A stretch of DNA of 64,000 bases from Dendrolimus kikuchii (Eukaryota > Arthropoda > Insecta > Lepidoptera > Lasiocampidae): the NCBI GenBank assembly GCA_019925095.2, contig CM034403.1:3601690-3665689 (forward strand). Reading direction: 5' to 3'. Below are positions 40,211 to 51,600 of the stretch, piece after piece. Under the pieces are notes generated by a model, which saw nothing but the letters and a program-made list of their open reading frames with translations, did not search any database and had not been told where the DNA came from. A program made the translations under genes and the position numbers. How positions within the stretch are numbered: the stretch's first letter is position 1; the number at the start of each line of letters is the position of its first letter.

Positions 40211-40822
40211 CTTTTCGCTAGGCTTTAACTTTTTGTTGCCATATCGAACTCTAATGCCAATGGGAAACACTTTCTTGTTCTGAAAGTGAATGTATCTATT
40301 CCACTGAAGTAGGAAACCTATGGAAATGAAACGTCAATAAAAAATGCGTGCCACTGTGACGTCATCTGGCCACTAAACATGGCGGTTTTAGTGCTGCCCA
40401 GAAGATTTTAATGTTATTAGGTTTTATCGATAAACGTCCTTGGCTCATTTCATTTTCAATATTATTGAGTATTAATTATTTGTAGAATTTATACTTTAAT
40501 AGGAAGTAAGTATATTATTATGTGCAAAGATACTTTGATTTAGATGTGTGAAATCTAAGACAAGTTCGTGTTTAAAATTTATCAAGTAAACGATATGACG
40601 ATTTTTAAAGTTGCTACACTGATTTGATAAAGTTGTCGTTTGACAACACAGTGACCACAAAACATAAACATATGGCGTAGTACAGTGCCATCTGCCCATC
40701 TCTAGCATGCTAAATTTTATCGTCGTTTTGTATGTTGCCGTCTCGCTCGCACTTGCGTATATGCCGGAAAGGGATGGAAGCTTTATGTCGGCGATAAAAC
40801 GTTAGCATGCTAGCTAGCTGTG
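40211..40822. other. No recognisable feature
   Basis: Nothing except TAGCATGCTA motifs at about 40705 and 40802, in opposite contexts around CGATAAAACGTTAGCATGC. No coding frame. Confidence 0.4.
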
Positions 40823-40898
40823 CTGTTTTGGATATCAAAATAAGAGTACGTGTTTTTCCCATGAAAAACACGTACTCTTATTTTGATATCCAAAACAG
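40823..40898. repeat. Perfect palindrome, 36-bp arms, 4-nt loop
   Basis: The arm 40823-40858 (CTGTTTTGGATATCAAAATA...) is the exact reverse complement of 40863-40898, with loop CCAT. No mismatch. Confidence 0.95.
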
Positions 40899-40904
40899 AT
40901 TAAT

Positions 40905-40960
40905 TAGATTGTAATAGAGAGGTAAGTAGTCTAAACTACTTACCTCTCTATTACAATCTA
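40905..40960. repeat. Perfect palindrome, 26-bp arms, 4-nt loop
   Basis: The arm 40905-40930 (TAGATTGTAATAGAGAGGTA...) is the exact reverse complement of 40935-40960, loop CTAA. It begins 6 nt after the preceding palindrome. Confidence 0.95.
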
Positions 40961-41390
40961 TTTTAATTGTGTTGCTGACTCTAAAGTCCGTAACACATTA
41001 CCGCAACGCACCTCAAGATAGGTGCGCTGCACCATAAGTGAGAGTGATTCAAATTTTAAACTTATTAAGGGCCGCGTGATAAAAAAAATACAAAACACCT
41101 TCAGAACATTTATTTAATAAAAAAACGTCATTCCTTATGACTTCCGCTCTAAAATCACTTAATTATTAAAAATTTAACGAATTTACAATAGTTTTTTTTA
41201 AAGTAAAACTAATAAAGGCATAAGTTTATAATATGAGTTTTATTTGTACCTTAGATGTTTTACATGGAATACAAAATTCAAAGAAGTGACACCATCAGTT
41301 TTGGTTTATTCCTCTAAAGATGTCAAAGCATATTACTTTTATCTAAGTAGGTTCAATAGCTTCACTATAAAGAGTCTGTATATACAAAAT
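40961..41390. other. Presumed 3' flank of the THAP gene
   Basis: Downstream of the THAP stop codon on the minus strand. Minus-strand AATAAA-type signals occur (plus-strand TTTATT near 41108 and 41250), but none is decisive. Confidence 0.4.
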
Positions 41391-42598
41391 CTAACATCTT
41401 CTCTTGAAGCTAAAGAACAGCAGAATCCTTAAATGTGCAGCATTTACCAAGGTAGAGGTGTCAGGACCGGCCAAAACAGGAATTGTTTCCAACTGGTTTT
41501 CTTTTAATATGCCAGTTTTATGTTGGCTGGCATGTCGCTGCAAAATATTGAAATATTAGTTTAGAATAATTGTGTCCACAGTATTTTTTTCATAAAATTT
41601 GCTTTCATTCAAATTGGGCAAATACATTTCTTGGATGGAATCACAGCCACAAAACCCATAAGTTTTTCTAAAATAGTTATATAGAATGAGAATGAGAATG
41701 ACATAGACTACAACTAGTAACTAGCATATCAGTAATAAGGTAGCAGCAACAAGTATATCAAAGGCTAAAAGTGAAAGTACAAATTTCAATTATACGAGGA
41801 GTCTCCATGAGGGTGAGAGGCACGAGAAGACATATTAAGGCTTTCGACTGCGAAGACGGAGCAGGAATTATATAATAAGCCGACAGTCCAACGACTATCC
41901 TGCTGATCATCGTCCCACCATACAAAACTTGTATATTAATTTTGATCCTTTTATAGCACGTTTTGTTATAAAATAATATGTATGTATTAAAATATGTATA
42001 TAATTTAAAAAAAGTATATCAATACTAACTATAAAAGTATATACAGTATTAACTTACTCTTACAAATTTGAAGGGCACGGCATCATCTCGTAGTCGAGTC
42101 ACATCCAGAGTTTTGTTGAAACATTTATCATCAAAATGTAGCGAGCAAATATAAATATATTTTGCATTTGGCTTTATATTTTCCATTCCAATGGCTTCCA
42201 GCCACTTTTTCTTTATACGCTCATTTCTTGGGATCCTATAAAATATGTTTTAATTATTATTTTTGTATGTTTTAAGCGGGGTAGCATGATAAAATAAGAA
42301 ATTTTATATAAGCAATCATATTATATCGATATCAAAGTCGATAAATAATGTACAACCCCAGCTAATAAATTAACATTATTTAAGCGTAAAAATATAGTTA
42401 AATAAGTTAAATCCATTCATGACCTATAACTGCACATAAGAACCTTGCTAATTATAATGAAAATCTTCCTTTATTTTCCCGGAAACATTGACAATAAGCA
42501 ATATTTTTAATGTTATTTACAGCGTACCTGTGTATGGTTAAAGATGACTGATTTGGTGTTTTTCTTATGCCGCACCCTATTACACTGCACACGGACAT
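41391..42598 (-). CDS. THAP-domain protein, short (131 aa)
   Basis: A zinc-dependent DNA-binding domain shared by cellular regulators and P-element-type transposases. Three exons were built by eye: 42528-42598 (ATG at 42598), 42058-42235 and 41391-41537 (TAG), with phases 2 and 0. The C2CH signature is complete: C4 and C9 in MSVCSVIGC, C54 and H57 in YICSLHF (44 residues between C9 and C54), the conserved Trp35 in KKKWLEAIG, and the closing AVPF box (A76-V77-P78-F79). After the domain only about 50 residues follow (RHASQHKTGILKENQL...), with no coiled coil or catalytic part. Exon 3 has an internal GTAAAT (about 41446) that could act as an alternative donor, so a longer isoform is possible. 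It lies between the two sigma GSTs on the same strand. Confidence 0.8.
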
Positions 42599-43029
42599 AT
42601 CTGCGACGTAATTATTTCTATTTGGCTTCAATTATTTTAAATCACAAGCAAAATATTGAAAGATAATTAGTTATTTTGTTTTATACCACGACTTTTTGAC
42701 AAGGCAAGTACCGGGTGCACTGACTGATAATGACATTTGGTGCACTAAACATGGTGGATTTTCGGCCTCATTAGGTATTTACGTATATTCATGTTCCACT
42801 TTATGTACGCACTGAAATACTGTTATATTGTTTTCCTGCGAGTTACAGTGCTGAGTAAGAACGAGATAGATATATGTTTATGTGTGTGCCTTCAAAATGG
42901 ATGCTATTTGTATAAGCAATTGTACGTATAGAACAATATGTCGCGTCCCTATTATAGAGGTCCATGATCTATTCCAACATGGAATCGTATAGGTTACTTA
43001 TTAGAAGTTTACCATGACTTTCAAAGCAG
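42599..43029. other. THAP gene 5' flank; repeat scrap at its right end
   Basis: Upstream sequence without an assignable promoter. CATGGAATCGTATAGGTTAC (about 42978) is a diverged relative of the fragment at 11945-12040. Confidence 0.4.
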
Positions 43030-43125
43030 TTTTCTTTTTTTAATTATGAAGCTGACAAACAGGCATATAGGCCACGTAGCGGAATTTGGTTACCGTCGTT
43101 CTACGTTTACAACAGCAGGGGCGAG
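43030..43125 (-). mobile_element. A-family remnant, copy A18
   Basis: T-run, GAAGCTGACAAACAGGCATA, GGTTACCGTCGTTCTACG: an old, diverged A element. Confidence 0.45.
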
Positions 43126-43279
43126 GCCAACGTGTTGAGAACATTTAGGATACTTTTACACGCTAAAGCCGCGGCCAAACATTCGATTCAACTTTTCATC
43201 CAAGCTTGGCTCCAATTTTATTAAACCAAACTACTGCACCACACATTGGTTTCAAAACCAACTTTGTACCCAAATACAA

Positions 43280-43517
43280 TGCAAAAGTGGATGGATGCAG
43301 AAGTCGTGGAAGGCCACGACACACCTTCCATGATCAAATTGATCGTGTACTAGCAGAAGGTGATGTCAGGAGCCCTAAGAACAGACGAGCGTGCATGACA
43401 AGAGTTATGAATGTCAAAGAAGCAAGTGAGGTGTGTAAGAATAAGCCTGAATGGCGCTCTGTTGTCCGTGCCTACCCCGCAAGGGAACTGGCGTGAAGTT
43501 ATGTATGTATGTATGTA
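43280..43517 (+). mobile_element. B-family LINE 3' end, copy B7
   Basis: About 71 intact codons from NAKVDGCRSRGRPRHTFHDQ to AYPARELA, then TGA and (TATG)n. Frame unbroken. Confidence 0.8.
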
Positions 43518-43558
43518 CAGTGAAAGACTATGGACGATAGTCGATAACTTATTTGCAC

Positions 43559-43607
43559 TAGCAGCTTACGAATATGGTTTTACCCAAACCATATTCGTAA
43601 GCTGCTA
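43559..43607. repeat. Perfect palindrome, 22-bp arms, 5-nt loop
   Basis: The arm 43559-43580 (TAGCAGCTTACGAATATGGT...) is the exact reverse complement of 43586-43607, loop TACCC. It ends 9 bp before the TA next to a mariner element. Confidence 0.95.
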
Positions 43608-43618
43608 TATGCTTATTA

Positions 43619-44888
43619 TTAGGTCTTTACATATGAAATTGGCGTTTCGTAAGGGAGGAACTTATGTTCCTAGATCGAATCGACTTTATAGTCGATTTAT
43701 TTTAAATATAATATATTTATTTAATCAAACTATGTACCATTGCTATCTATGCACTTCTGCCATCTCATAGGTAGTTCATTGATCCCTTTACTAAAAAAAC
43801 CATTTGGATGGGAATCAATACAATCTTTGAAGGCACTTTGGACTGCCCCATCGGAGTTGATTTTTTTCCCTTGCAAGAAATTATCCAAATTTCGAAAAAA
43901 TATGGTAATCTGTTGGAGCAAGGTCCGGGGAGTACGGTGGATGTCTTAGACATTCCAATTGAAGCTCCTCTAATTTGGTAGACATCTGTTGTACAGTGTG
44001 TGGTCTAGCGTTGTCCTGAAGCAGCAGTGGCCTAGAGCGATTCACCAGCCTCGGTTGTTTAACAGCTAGCTTTTGCATCATGGTTTGCAGTTGCTGACAA
44101 TAGACATCCGCCGTAATCGTCTGGCCAGATTTAAGAAAGCTGCAGTGAACGACACCGGCACTAGTTCACCAAACGCTCACAAATAATTTTTTTTGAGTCA
44201 ATTTTCGCTTGGGGCAGGATTTGGCTGATTCGCCAGGGTTCAGCCATTGCGATGAGCGTTTCCGATTATCTTACAGGATCCACTTTTCCTCACAGTTGAT
44301 TCGATTAAAATTCCTTTCATTATTGTGCCGGTTGAGTAATGTAACGCGCAGTCGACGCGCGTTTGTCGGTTTGCTGCACTCAATTCATGAGGTACCTACC
44401 TTTCAAGCCTTTTCTCCTTCCCAATTTGCTTCAAGTGGATTAAAACAGTTTTATCACTAACACCGTAGCCTGCAGTTATCTCGGACGTGGTTTGCGATGG
44501 ATCCGCTTCCACAATAGCCTTCAATTCTGCATTATCAACTTTGGTCTGCGGCCGTCCATGGGGCTTGTTCTGCAGGTCGAAATTTCCAGAACGAAAACGT
44601 TGGAACCAAAAACGCACTGTGTTTTCTTTTGCGACACCGCCGCCGTACACATAATTAATCCTTCGAGCCGTTCCGGCAGCACGGTGCCACGATGGAACTC
44701 GTACTCGTAAAAAATGCGATATTTCAAGTTTTCCATTTTGTAAACTGAGTGACGCAAAGAAAAAACCAAAGAGGAAAAAACAAATGAATTGTGGTTTTCA
44801 AAACACAAAAGCATAAGTAAATAGCTGTATAAATTTTCAATTGGAATTCCTAACCAAAGAAGAGATATTTGAGATCAAAGTGGCCTAA
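43619..44888 (-). mobile_element. mariner (DD34D) element, 1270 bp
   Basis: Bounded by TA on both sides (43617-43618, 44889-44890). The plus-strand left end TTAGGTCTTTACATATGAAA is typical of mariner; the right end read inward is TTAGGCCACTTTGATC, matching only at TTAGG. The length fits the usual mariner size. The transposase is on the minus strand and broken. Confidence 0.8.
43730..44736 (-). pseudogene. mariner transposase, inactivated
   Basis: From an ATG at 44736 (MENLKYRIFYEYEFHRG) to a TAG at 43730; the 1007-nt span is not a multiple of three. The DNA-binding part shows RFWFQRFRSGNFDLQNKPHGRP and the linker LKQIGKEKRLER. The catalytic part shows LLLQDNARPHTVQQ and HPPYSPDLAPTDYHIF, with 34 residues between the Asp residues. 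The pieces lie in several frames, so it cannot be expressed. Confidence 0.85.
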
Positions 44889-45602
44889 TATTTGCATCGT
44901 AGAAGAAAACAACAAACGAAAAAGCGCTGTGAATGATTAACAGTAGCCACAACTCGCGACGAATGACAGACCAATGTGTAGCGCGCGCAGCATTCTGTGC
45001 AAGTTGCCCGCGCGCATTACCTTTTCTTACCTCTCGCCTTTCAACCTGTTTCAAAAACCGACCCAATGCGCGTCGGTATTGGAGATTGGACGGTGATTGG
45101 ACGCAATGTTCACACTGCGTCTAAAGATCTATCTACCGCAGAAACCATGAAATTTCTTAGCTTGTACAAGGACCCTTAGGATGGGATACGTGATGGAATA
45201 GGAGGGACATTTTGAGGAGGAAGTGGGCCATAGCAATTGTGACTCATCGTACGAAACACGACTAGTTCAAGGCTAACCGTTTGACGCCAATATTCTGTGA
45301 GCGCGTGGTGTCACACGATCGAACCGGCCCTGAGAGCTGCATTTAAGATAATCACTTCAACAGGGCTCTACCACGTCAAGTGTAAATAGTTAAAGGAGAA
45401 GAAGCGGGGCAACTTCATTCAAATAGTGTGTCAAGTGGTTAGTAACAAAATGGAGAACATAAAGCAGCATCAAATAAGACACTACAATTCACTACAATTA
45501 TCATTGTACAACGAAAACAACATGTCAAATAATATTTTATTTTAACAAAAAATATTACGTAAAGAGATAATGATAAGCAAATAAAAACAATTTTAGATTA
45601 TT
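44889..45602. other. No recognisable feature
   Basis: Intergenic and 3' flank of GST copy 2. Short repeat echoes (CTCTACCACGTCAA at 45368, GGAGAAGAAGCGG at 45396) only. Confidence 0.45.
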
Positions 45603-48600
45603 CTAGAAATCAAATTCTAAATCCTGTTTCATATCACAATAAGCCTTTACGTTAGGAATGGTTAGAACATTATTTGAAAGTTTCTTAAATGCTGGAAACT
45701 GCTCCTCTAAGTCCGGAACCTGCATCATTGCTTTCAGATAATCCAACATACCAGTAAGAACAAAGTCACCCCATGACAGCTGAAAAAATTCATACAAAAA
45801 TAGGTAAAATAGGTAGTAATTAACTAGACACTTAATACTATGTATCCAGAAAGAAACAGAATATTATATTATTATAAAAAAATGACGAACAGAACAGAAT
45901 GTTCAGAAGGACCATTCTCTAGAGAAAGAGAGAGTACAGGGTAAAGCCAAATCTGCACACTCGTGCTGTTAATGTTAACTGCACTACATGATGGTTAAGG
46001 AACATGTGGTGTTACAAAAACTGATAAGTTGAGAAATGAGCTCATAATAAAAGGAAAGAAAAACTGAGAGGAAGAAGACTAAGGTGGTACGAGCATGTAC
46101 TGTGGTGGAATAAAAATTATGTAACAAAAAGAATGTTTAAACTGCAAGATTGATGAGTAAAGGTAGTCCGGTGAAGAGATAGACGGATTGTGTGAAGGAT
46201 GACATAATAATTTTTGGTGTATCAGAGTATACGAACATATATCAGAATAGAGGAGTATGGAAAAGGATATTGTGATGACCCCAAAATTGGGAGGTGAAAA
46301 AAAAAACAAAGATGAATGTTAAAGAAAAAATTGTTAATGGAGGAATATTTCATCAAAAAATGTTTCTTTTCAATGTAATAAATAATAAAATCAACTCTTA
46401 CCTAAACGCCGTAAGAGATAAAATATTAAAACATTTAAAATTAACAGTATTCAAGAGTAAAATCGATACGTTTCCAGTAAATTGTGTTTGGTGCTAATCA
46501 AAATTATTAACATTGCTTATTACCTTTCCAGCAGCGAGATATCCACCATTTTTCACAATGATATCGTTCAACTTCTTCAAGAGTGCTGGATACACATCCT
46601 TCGACATTTCTTCATGTTTCTTTTGTTTTATTTCGGCGTTCTGTTCGTAGAAAACTGCCGCGGCCTCTATTTTTATAAATTAAACTATTTTATACATTGC
46701 GAGTAAAATTTAAATTATGTCAATATTATTGAGACTTACGTAACAATTACCACGTGCTAACAACGGTGAAGGAAAACATCGCGATGAAACCTGCACTTCG
46801 AGATAACCGATGTGTCAAGCATGATAAACCGCCTTGGACAAGCGTGGCGGATATAGCGTCCGTCCCACTATAGGGGCAGGCCCGAGCCCAGCAATGGGCC
46901 ATTCACGGGCAGTTATTATTTTATTGATCTGTGATCATGAAATAAAGTCACATATTCAAGATTAACTGAAGTTAAATGGGAGTAAATTTCCTAACAGACC
47001 CCTCCTTAAGCTTGAAAAGTAATGAAAAATAAACATATTGACATGGAAGAAGAATATAAGTACAGTTTTACATAAGTAATTATTGTTCCGATGAACCAGT
47101 AGACTAATTTTAGTAGCACGGGGTAATGTACGAATCGTGTAAGCGGAACATAACTAAGAATGCAAAGCAACCAACACTGCCAATAGCGCTTTCGAATAAA
47201 ATTCAAGATATATTATTTACATGTCGGAAACGGCTCTGCCTTTTCTGTGCCAACGAAAACTGCCCATTAAATTATCAGTTGTGTAAAACTATACGACCAA
47301 AATGATTTTGATTATTTCGCGACATATTAACTGAACCTAAAATAGGGTAACCGACTACCACAATCAATTTGTTCTTATTGGCTAAACGTCATCATAAATA
47401 GCTCGTCAAAAGTAACGAATCGACCAGGATCCAAAACTCCTTTGGCATTTTTGCTTGCGAATAAATTTCAATATAAGTACGAGTATGTAAATTACACTGA
47501 CGGACTCATAAACTGCATCAAAGTAATAGACGACTTTGAAATAAATATTTTAACCAAGTATGCAAACTTTCTATACAGATTTAAATTGAAACCTCTAGAT
47601 TGGTTCGTGAACTTTAAAACAGCGTAGGGTCATATCCTTAAGTTTAAGTTTGTGTACTGGAAAGGACCTTAAGACTTTTTTTGAAGAAAAAACAGAAATT
47701 TAAGGAAAATTGGTTTAATTAAAAAATTGGTTTTAGCAATAGACACAAACTTTATGCAAGGGTTTATTTATGTTTTAATAAGGTGTATTACCTCCACGTG
47801 CCCTTATTACGGATTCTAATCGGTTCCGCATACATTTTATTAGGGTTATTAAAAGATCTTGCGGAATATTATCCCATTTTTCTGAAAGTGCTGTTCTTAG
47901 TGCTGCCACTGTCGTGGGCAAAGGGTTTCTCGCAAATACAGCTCTTTTTAAATTGTCCCAAACATGCTCAATGGGATTAAGATCCGGGCTGCGTGCTAGC
48001 CAATTCATTGTACGTATCCCAACCTCTTCGCAATATTGTCGAACTTGTGCAGCAGCGTGCGGCCGGGCATTATCCTGCATTAAAGTAAAATTTTCGCCTA
48101 TGAATCCCATGTAAGGCACCACGTGATCTTCTAAGATCTCTGTTATGTAGCGATGTGCAGTCAAACCCCCTCTATTACCGTTTTGACGGACCATGTCTAT
48201 GAACACAAGTTCTGTTCGCCTGTTCATCGATATGCCACCCCAGACCATACACGAACCGCCTCCAAAAGGAACACGCTCCTCAATGCAACTTTGAGCATAT
48301 CGCTCCCCACGTCGACGATAGACTCTTCTGCGACCATCTGCACCAGATAAACATGTCTTACACTCGTCTGTGAACAATACAGAGCGCAATCACGCGCAAA
48401 TCTTAAGCGAGCTTGTCTATGAGCTACAGACAACTTTGGACCATTTGCTGGTCTAAAAGGGGTGATATCCGCTTCCTTTAACCTTCTTCTTATTGTTCGT
48501 GCACTCACGTTTACTCCACGCACTTCATTAAGCTCTGTTTTGATGTTAACAGACGTGAGGAAACGATTTCGCAGGGAAGTTGTAACAATAAATCAGTCAT

Positions 48601-51600
48601 CACGACCGGTGGTTGCTCGAGTCCTGCCTGTACCACGTCTCCTTCTGTAAGAACCTGTCTCCACAAACCTTCTGTATATTCTAGAAACCGTAGACTGGTT
48701 TAAATTTAAATTTCTACCAATCGTTCGTTGATCCAAGCCCTCCCGCACCAATGCTACAATTTGAGCCGCTTGTTCGGACGAAATATTCATATTATGGTTC
48801 AAAAACTCTCGATGAGTTAAAAAACTAACCCAACAATTCTGCTGGTAACAATAATTCAATTGACAAAAGAATAAAAAATCAATGAGAATCAATTTAAAAC
48901 TTTGCTATAAATAACACGCAAATCTGATACTACGCATAAATTTTCTTTTCCCGGCTATATTCATTTGTTTTACTGCAGTTCTATTTTTACATTTTCCTTT
49001 TTTTTGAGATTAAGAGCCAGTCTCTCCATATTTATATAATTTAATCTAAAAAGTTTGCACACTTATTTAATAAATTCATTTCAATGTAATCCTGAACTTT
49101 GATGCAATTCATGAGTTCGTCAGTTTATTTATATATCGGAAACCAATCTGCACTTTTCTGCGCAAACAAAAATTGCCGATCGGAATTATAAGTTGTGTAA
49201 TTGCTGATCATTTCTGCTCTGTCGGTTTATTCACTAACGTCGGAAACGTTGCCGTGTAAGAAAGGAAAACTCTCGAACGAATTAATTTACAATCCGACGT
49301 GAACATGAAACTCTATTAACAAATCGTCTCGAAAACATATTCTCGAATGTGTTCTTTTCAGGTGCCTACCGTAGGATTGCAAATTGTTTCGTTCGGAAAT
49401 TTCCATTCTTACACGGCAACGTTTCCAACGATGTTACTTACTGATCCGAATATCGTTGAGGAAGTCAACGTTCTGGTCGATCTCAAGCGCTTCTTCATTG
49501 TTGTCGCCGGCGAGGCCGTACTTGCGACCCAGGTACCTTGCGATGGCCAGACTTTGGGCGTACTGCTTTCCATCAATCTCTAATACTGGCAGCTGACCGA
49601 GGATAGTTTCTGAATGGGGAGGTAAGGATAAGTTATTGTGCAAAGTCTTACTAATTTTATTATAATAGTTACTTTCTAATAATTGGTCCAGAAAACTTTT
49701 TATACGTTGCCTTCTCTGGTGTCTCGGCTTACAGATGATGATCCAGCACACAACTATTTATTTTTATTTGGACCTGTGTAATTGTTACCTTTTTTATTGT
49801 TTGTCCTTTTGTCCATAAGTATTTTTGTTTCTTACGTTATACATCTAAAGCCAGACTAGTTTACACCAGAGTTTTTCAATCTGTGAGTCGCAGATCCTTG
49901 CTCGGGGGGTCACCGGCAAAATGGAAAAGGCAACTTAAATTTCTACCTCATACTTAGCTTCAGGTACTTTCTAAGCTCGGCAGATTTTTGCAGAGTATGA
50001 TGCCCTAATAATAAATACGAGTAACAAAATAGAGAAAAAACATAAATGTAGTCTTTTAAATTACTATCTTTTTGTCAGTCTGTGACTCAAGGAGGTTGCC
50101 AAAATCTTTCAACCTGTAAAGGGGTCGCGTATTCAAAGATTGAAAAACACTGGTTTACACTATCTAGCAACAGGATAATAAAGGAGCTGTGTGTCACGGG
50201 GATGAAAACTATATATACCTACTGAATAGCATGTGGAAATATTACGTCAGTAACTTCGTAATCACGATGTCAATATGAATTCATTAGACATCATAGACAT
50301 TATATTATTTCAATGTTACTTAACTAAATATAATATTAGAAAAAGTTAAATATCTGCTTTGTAAATATGAAATACAACGTCGCCTGTAATTTATATTGTT
50401 TTTCGGGGCAAACTATCTAAAAAAAAATTAAGTTGTTTTTAATTTTGTAATGTTTAAATAATGGATTATGAAAATATATATTAAAGAATAAATTATAAAT
50501 AAATTAATATAAAGTATGTAAGAAATCGCTACCAGAGGGAAGCGTGCCCAAAAGGCTGACTGTATTGCCATACTGTTTGACAATTCTGATTCGTAGCCCA
50601 AATTAGAACCAGCCTTCAGATCACGGGTGGTATCAAAGAGAAGAAACCCATTGCCGATGGACCTCACGGACCTAATTAAAGTTTCAACTCCAAACGGCAC
50701 AAATATAGTAACCCCTTCCTAGGGTTCCATATGTGCGCCATTTGAGATCTTCGGCTGTTGAAGCAGCATTGCCAGCCCCCGACTTAGTCACTGGAAGATG
50801 TGATGCCGCCAGAGTGTCAACGCAAGTCGCGTCGAACACAAGCAGCCTTCCCATCTTCCAAGGAATAAGTGACATTCCATCCGGCCTGTAGTCATCGTCG
50901 CGCATCAAGCCATTTAGCTCTAGGATAGCTGGTACGCCGACGCTGACAAGAGCTCGGCGGATGATGTTATTAAGTTTTTATTAATTTATAATTAAGTTAT
51001 ATTATTGACATGCATTTTCATTTTTTATGTAATTGAGAAGTATTTTAGATAATGTAATGAATTGATAAACGAAATCGCCTGCATTTTTACTATCTGTGTT
51101 GTTATTCATGCCTGCTTTATATGCTTATTTAGTTGGATCAAGGAATAAGTGACATTCCATCCGGCCTGTAGTCATCGTCGCGCATCAAGCCATTTAGCTC
51201 TAGGATAGCTGGTACGCCGACGCTGACTAGAGCTCGGCGGATGATGTTATTAAGTTTTTATTAATTTATAATTAAGTTATATTATTGACATGCATTTTCA
51301 TTTTTTATAATAATAAACCCGCAGGGGGGCTTTGTGGCGAAGCCTTAGGTGAGTAGCGACACCTCGTACCTGACTCCGGGGGCCAAGGCAAGGCCCCCAC
51401 CTCCGTGCTTGCCTTAACCAGCCGGCACGGAGTGGAGATCGCTAGAGCTAAGACTCAGGCTCCAGGGGTGGAAGTGATAAATGGCCTAACGTCGGAAGTA
51501 GCTTCGGTGAACCTGCAGCCCACCTCTCGACACCCCTTAGCCACTCAGACCCATGTTGCCCCTGTCTTTATGGCATTTTTTGGGGCCCATGCAGGGAGTG

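Noticed and set aside
39903..40270. Leu/Gly-rich frames on the minus strand
   Set aside because: They belong to a G+C-rich dispersed repeat; the frames overlap and lack motifs.
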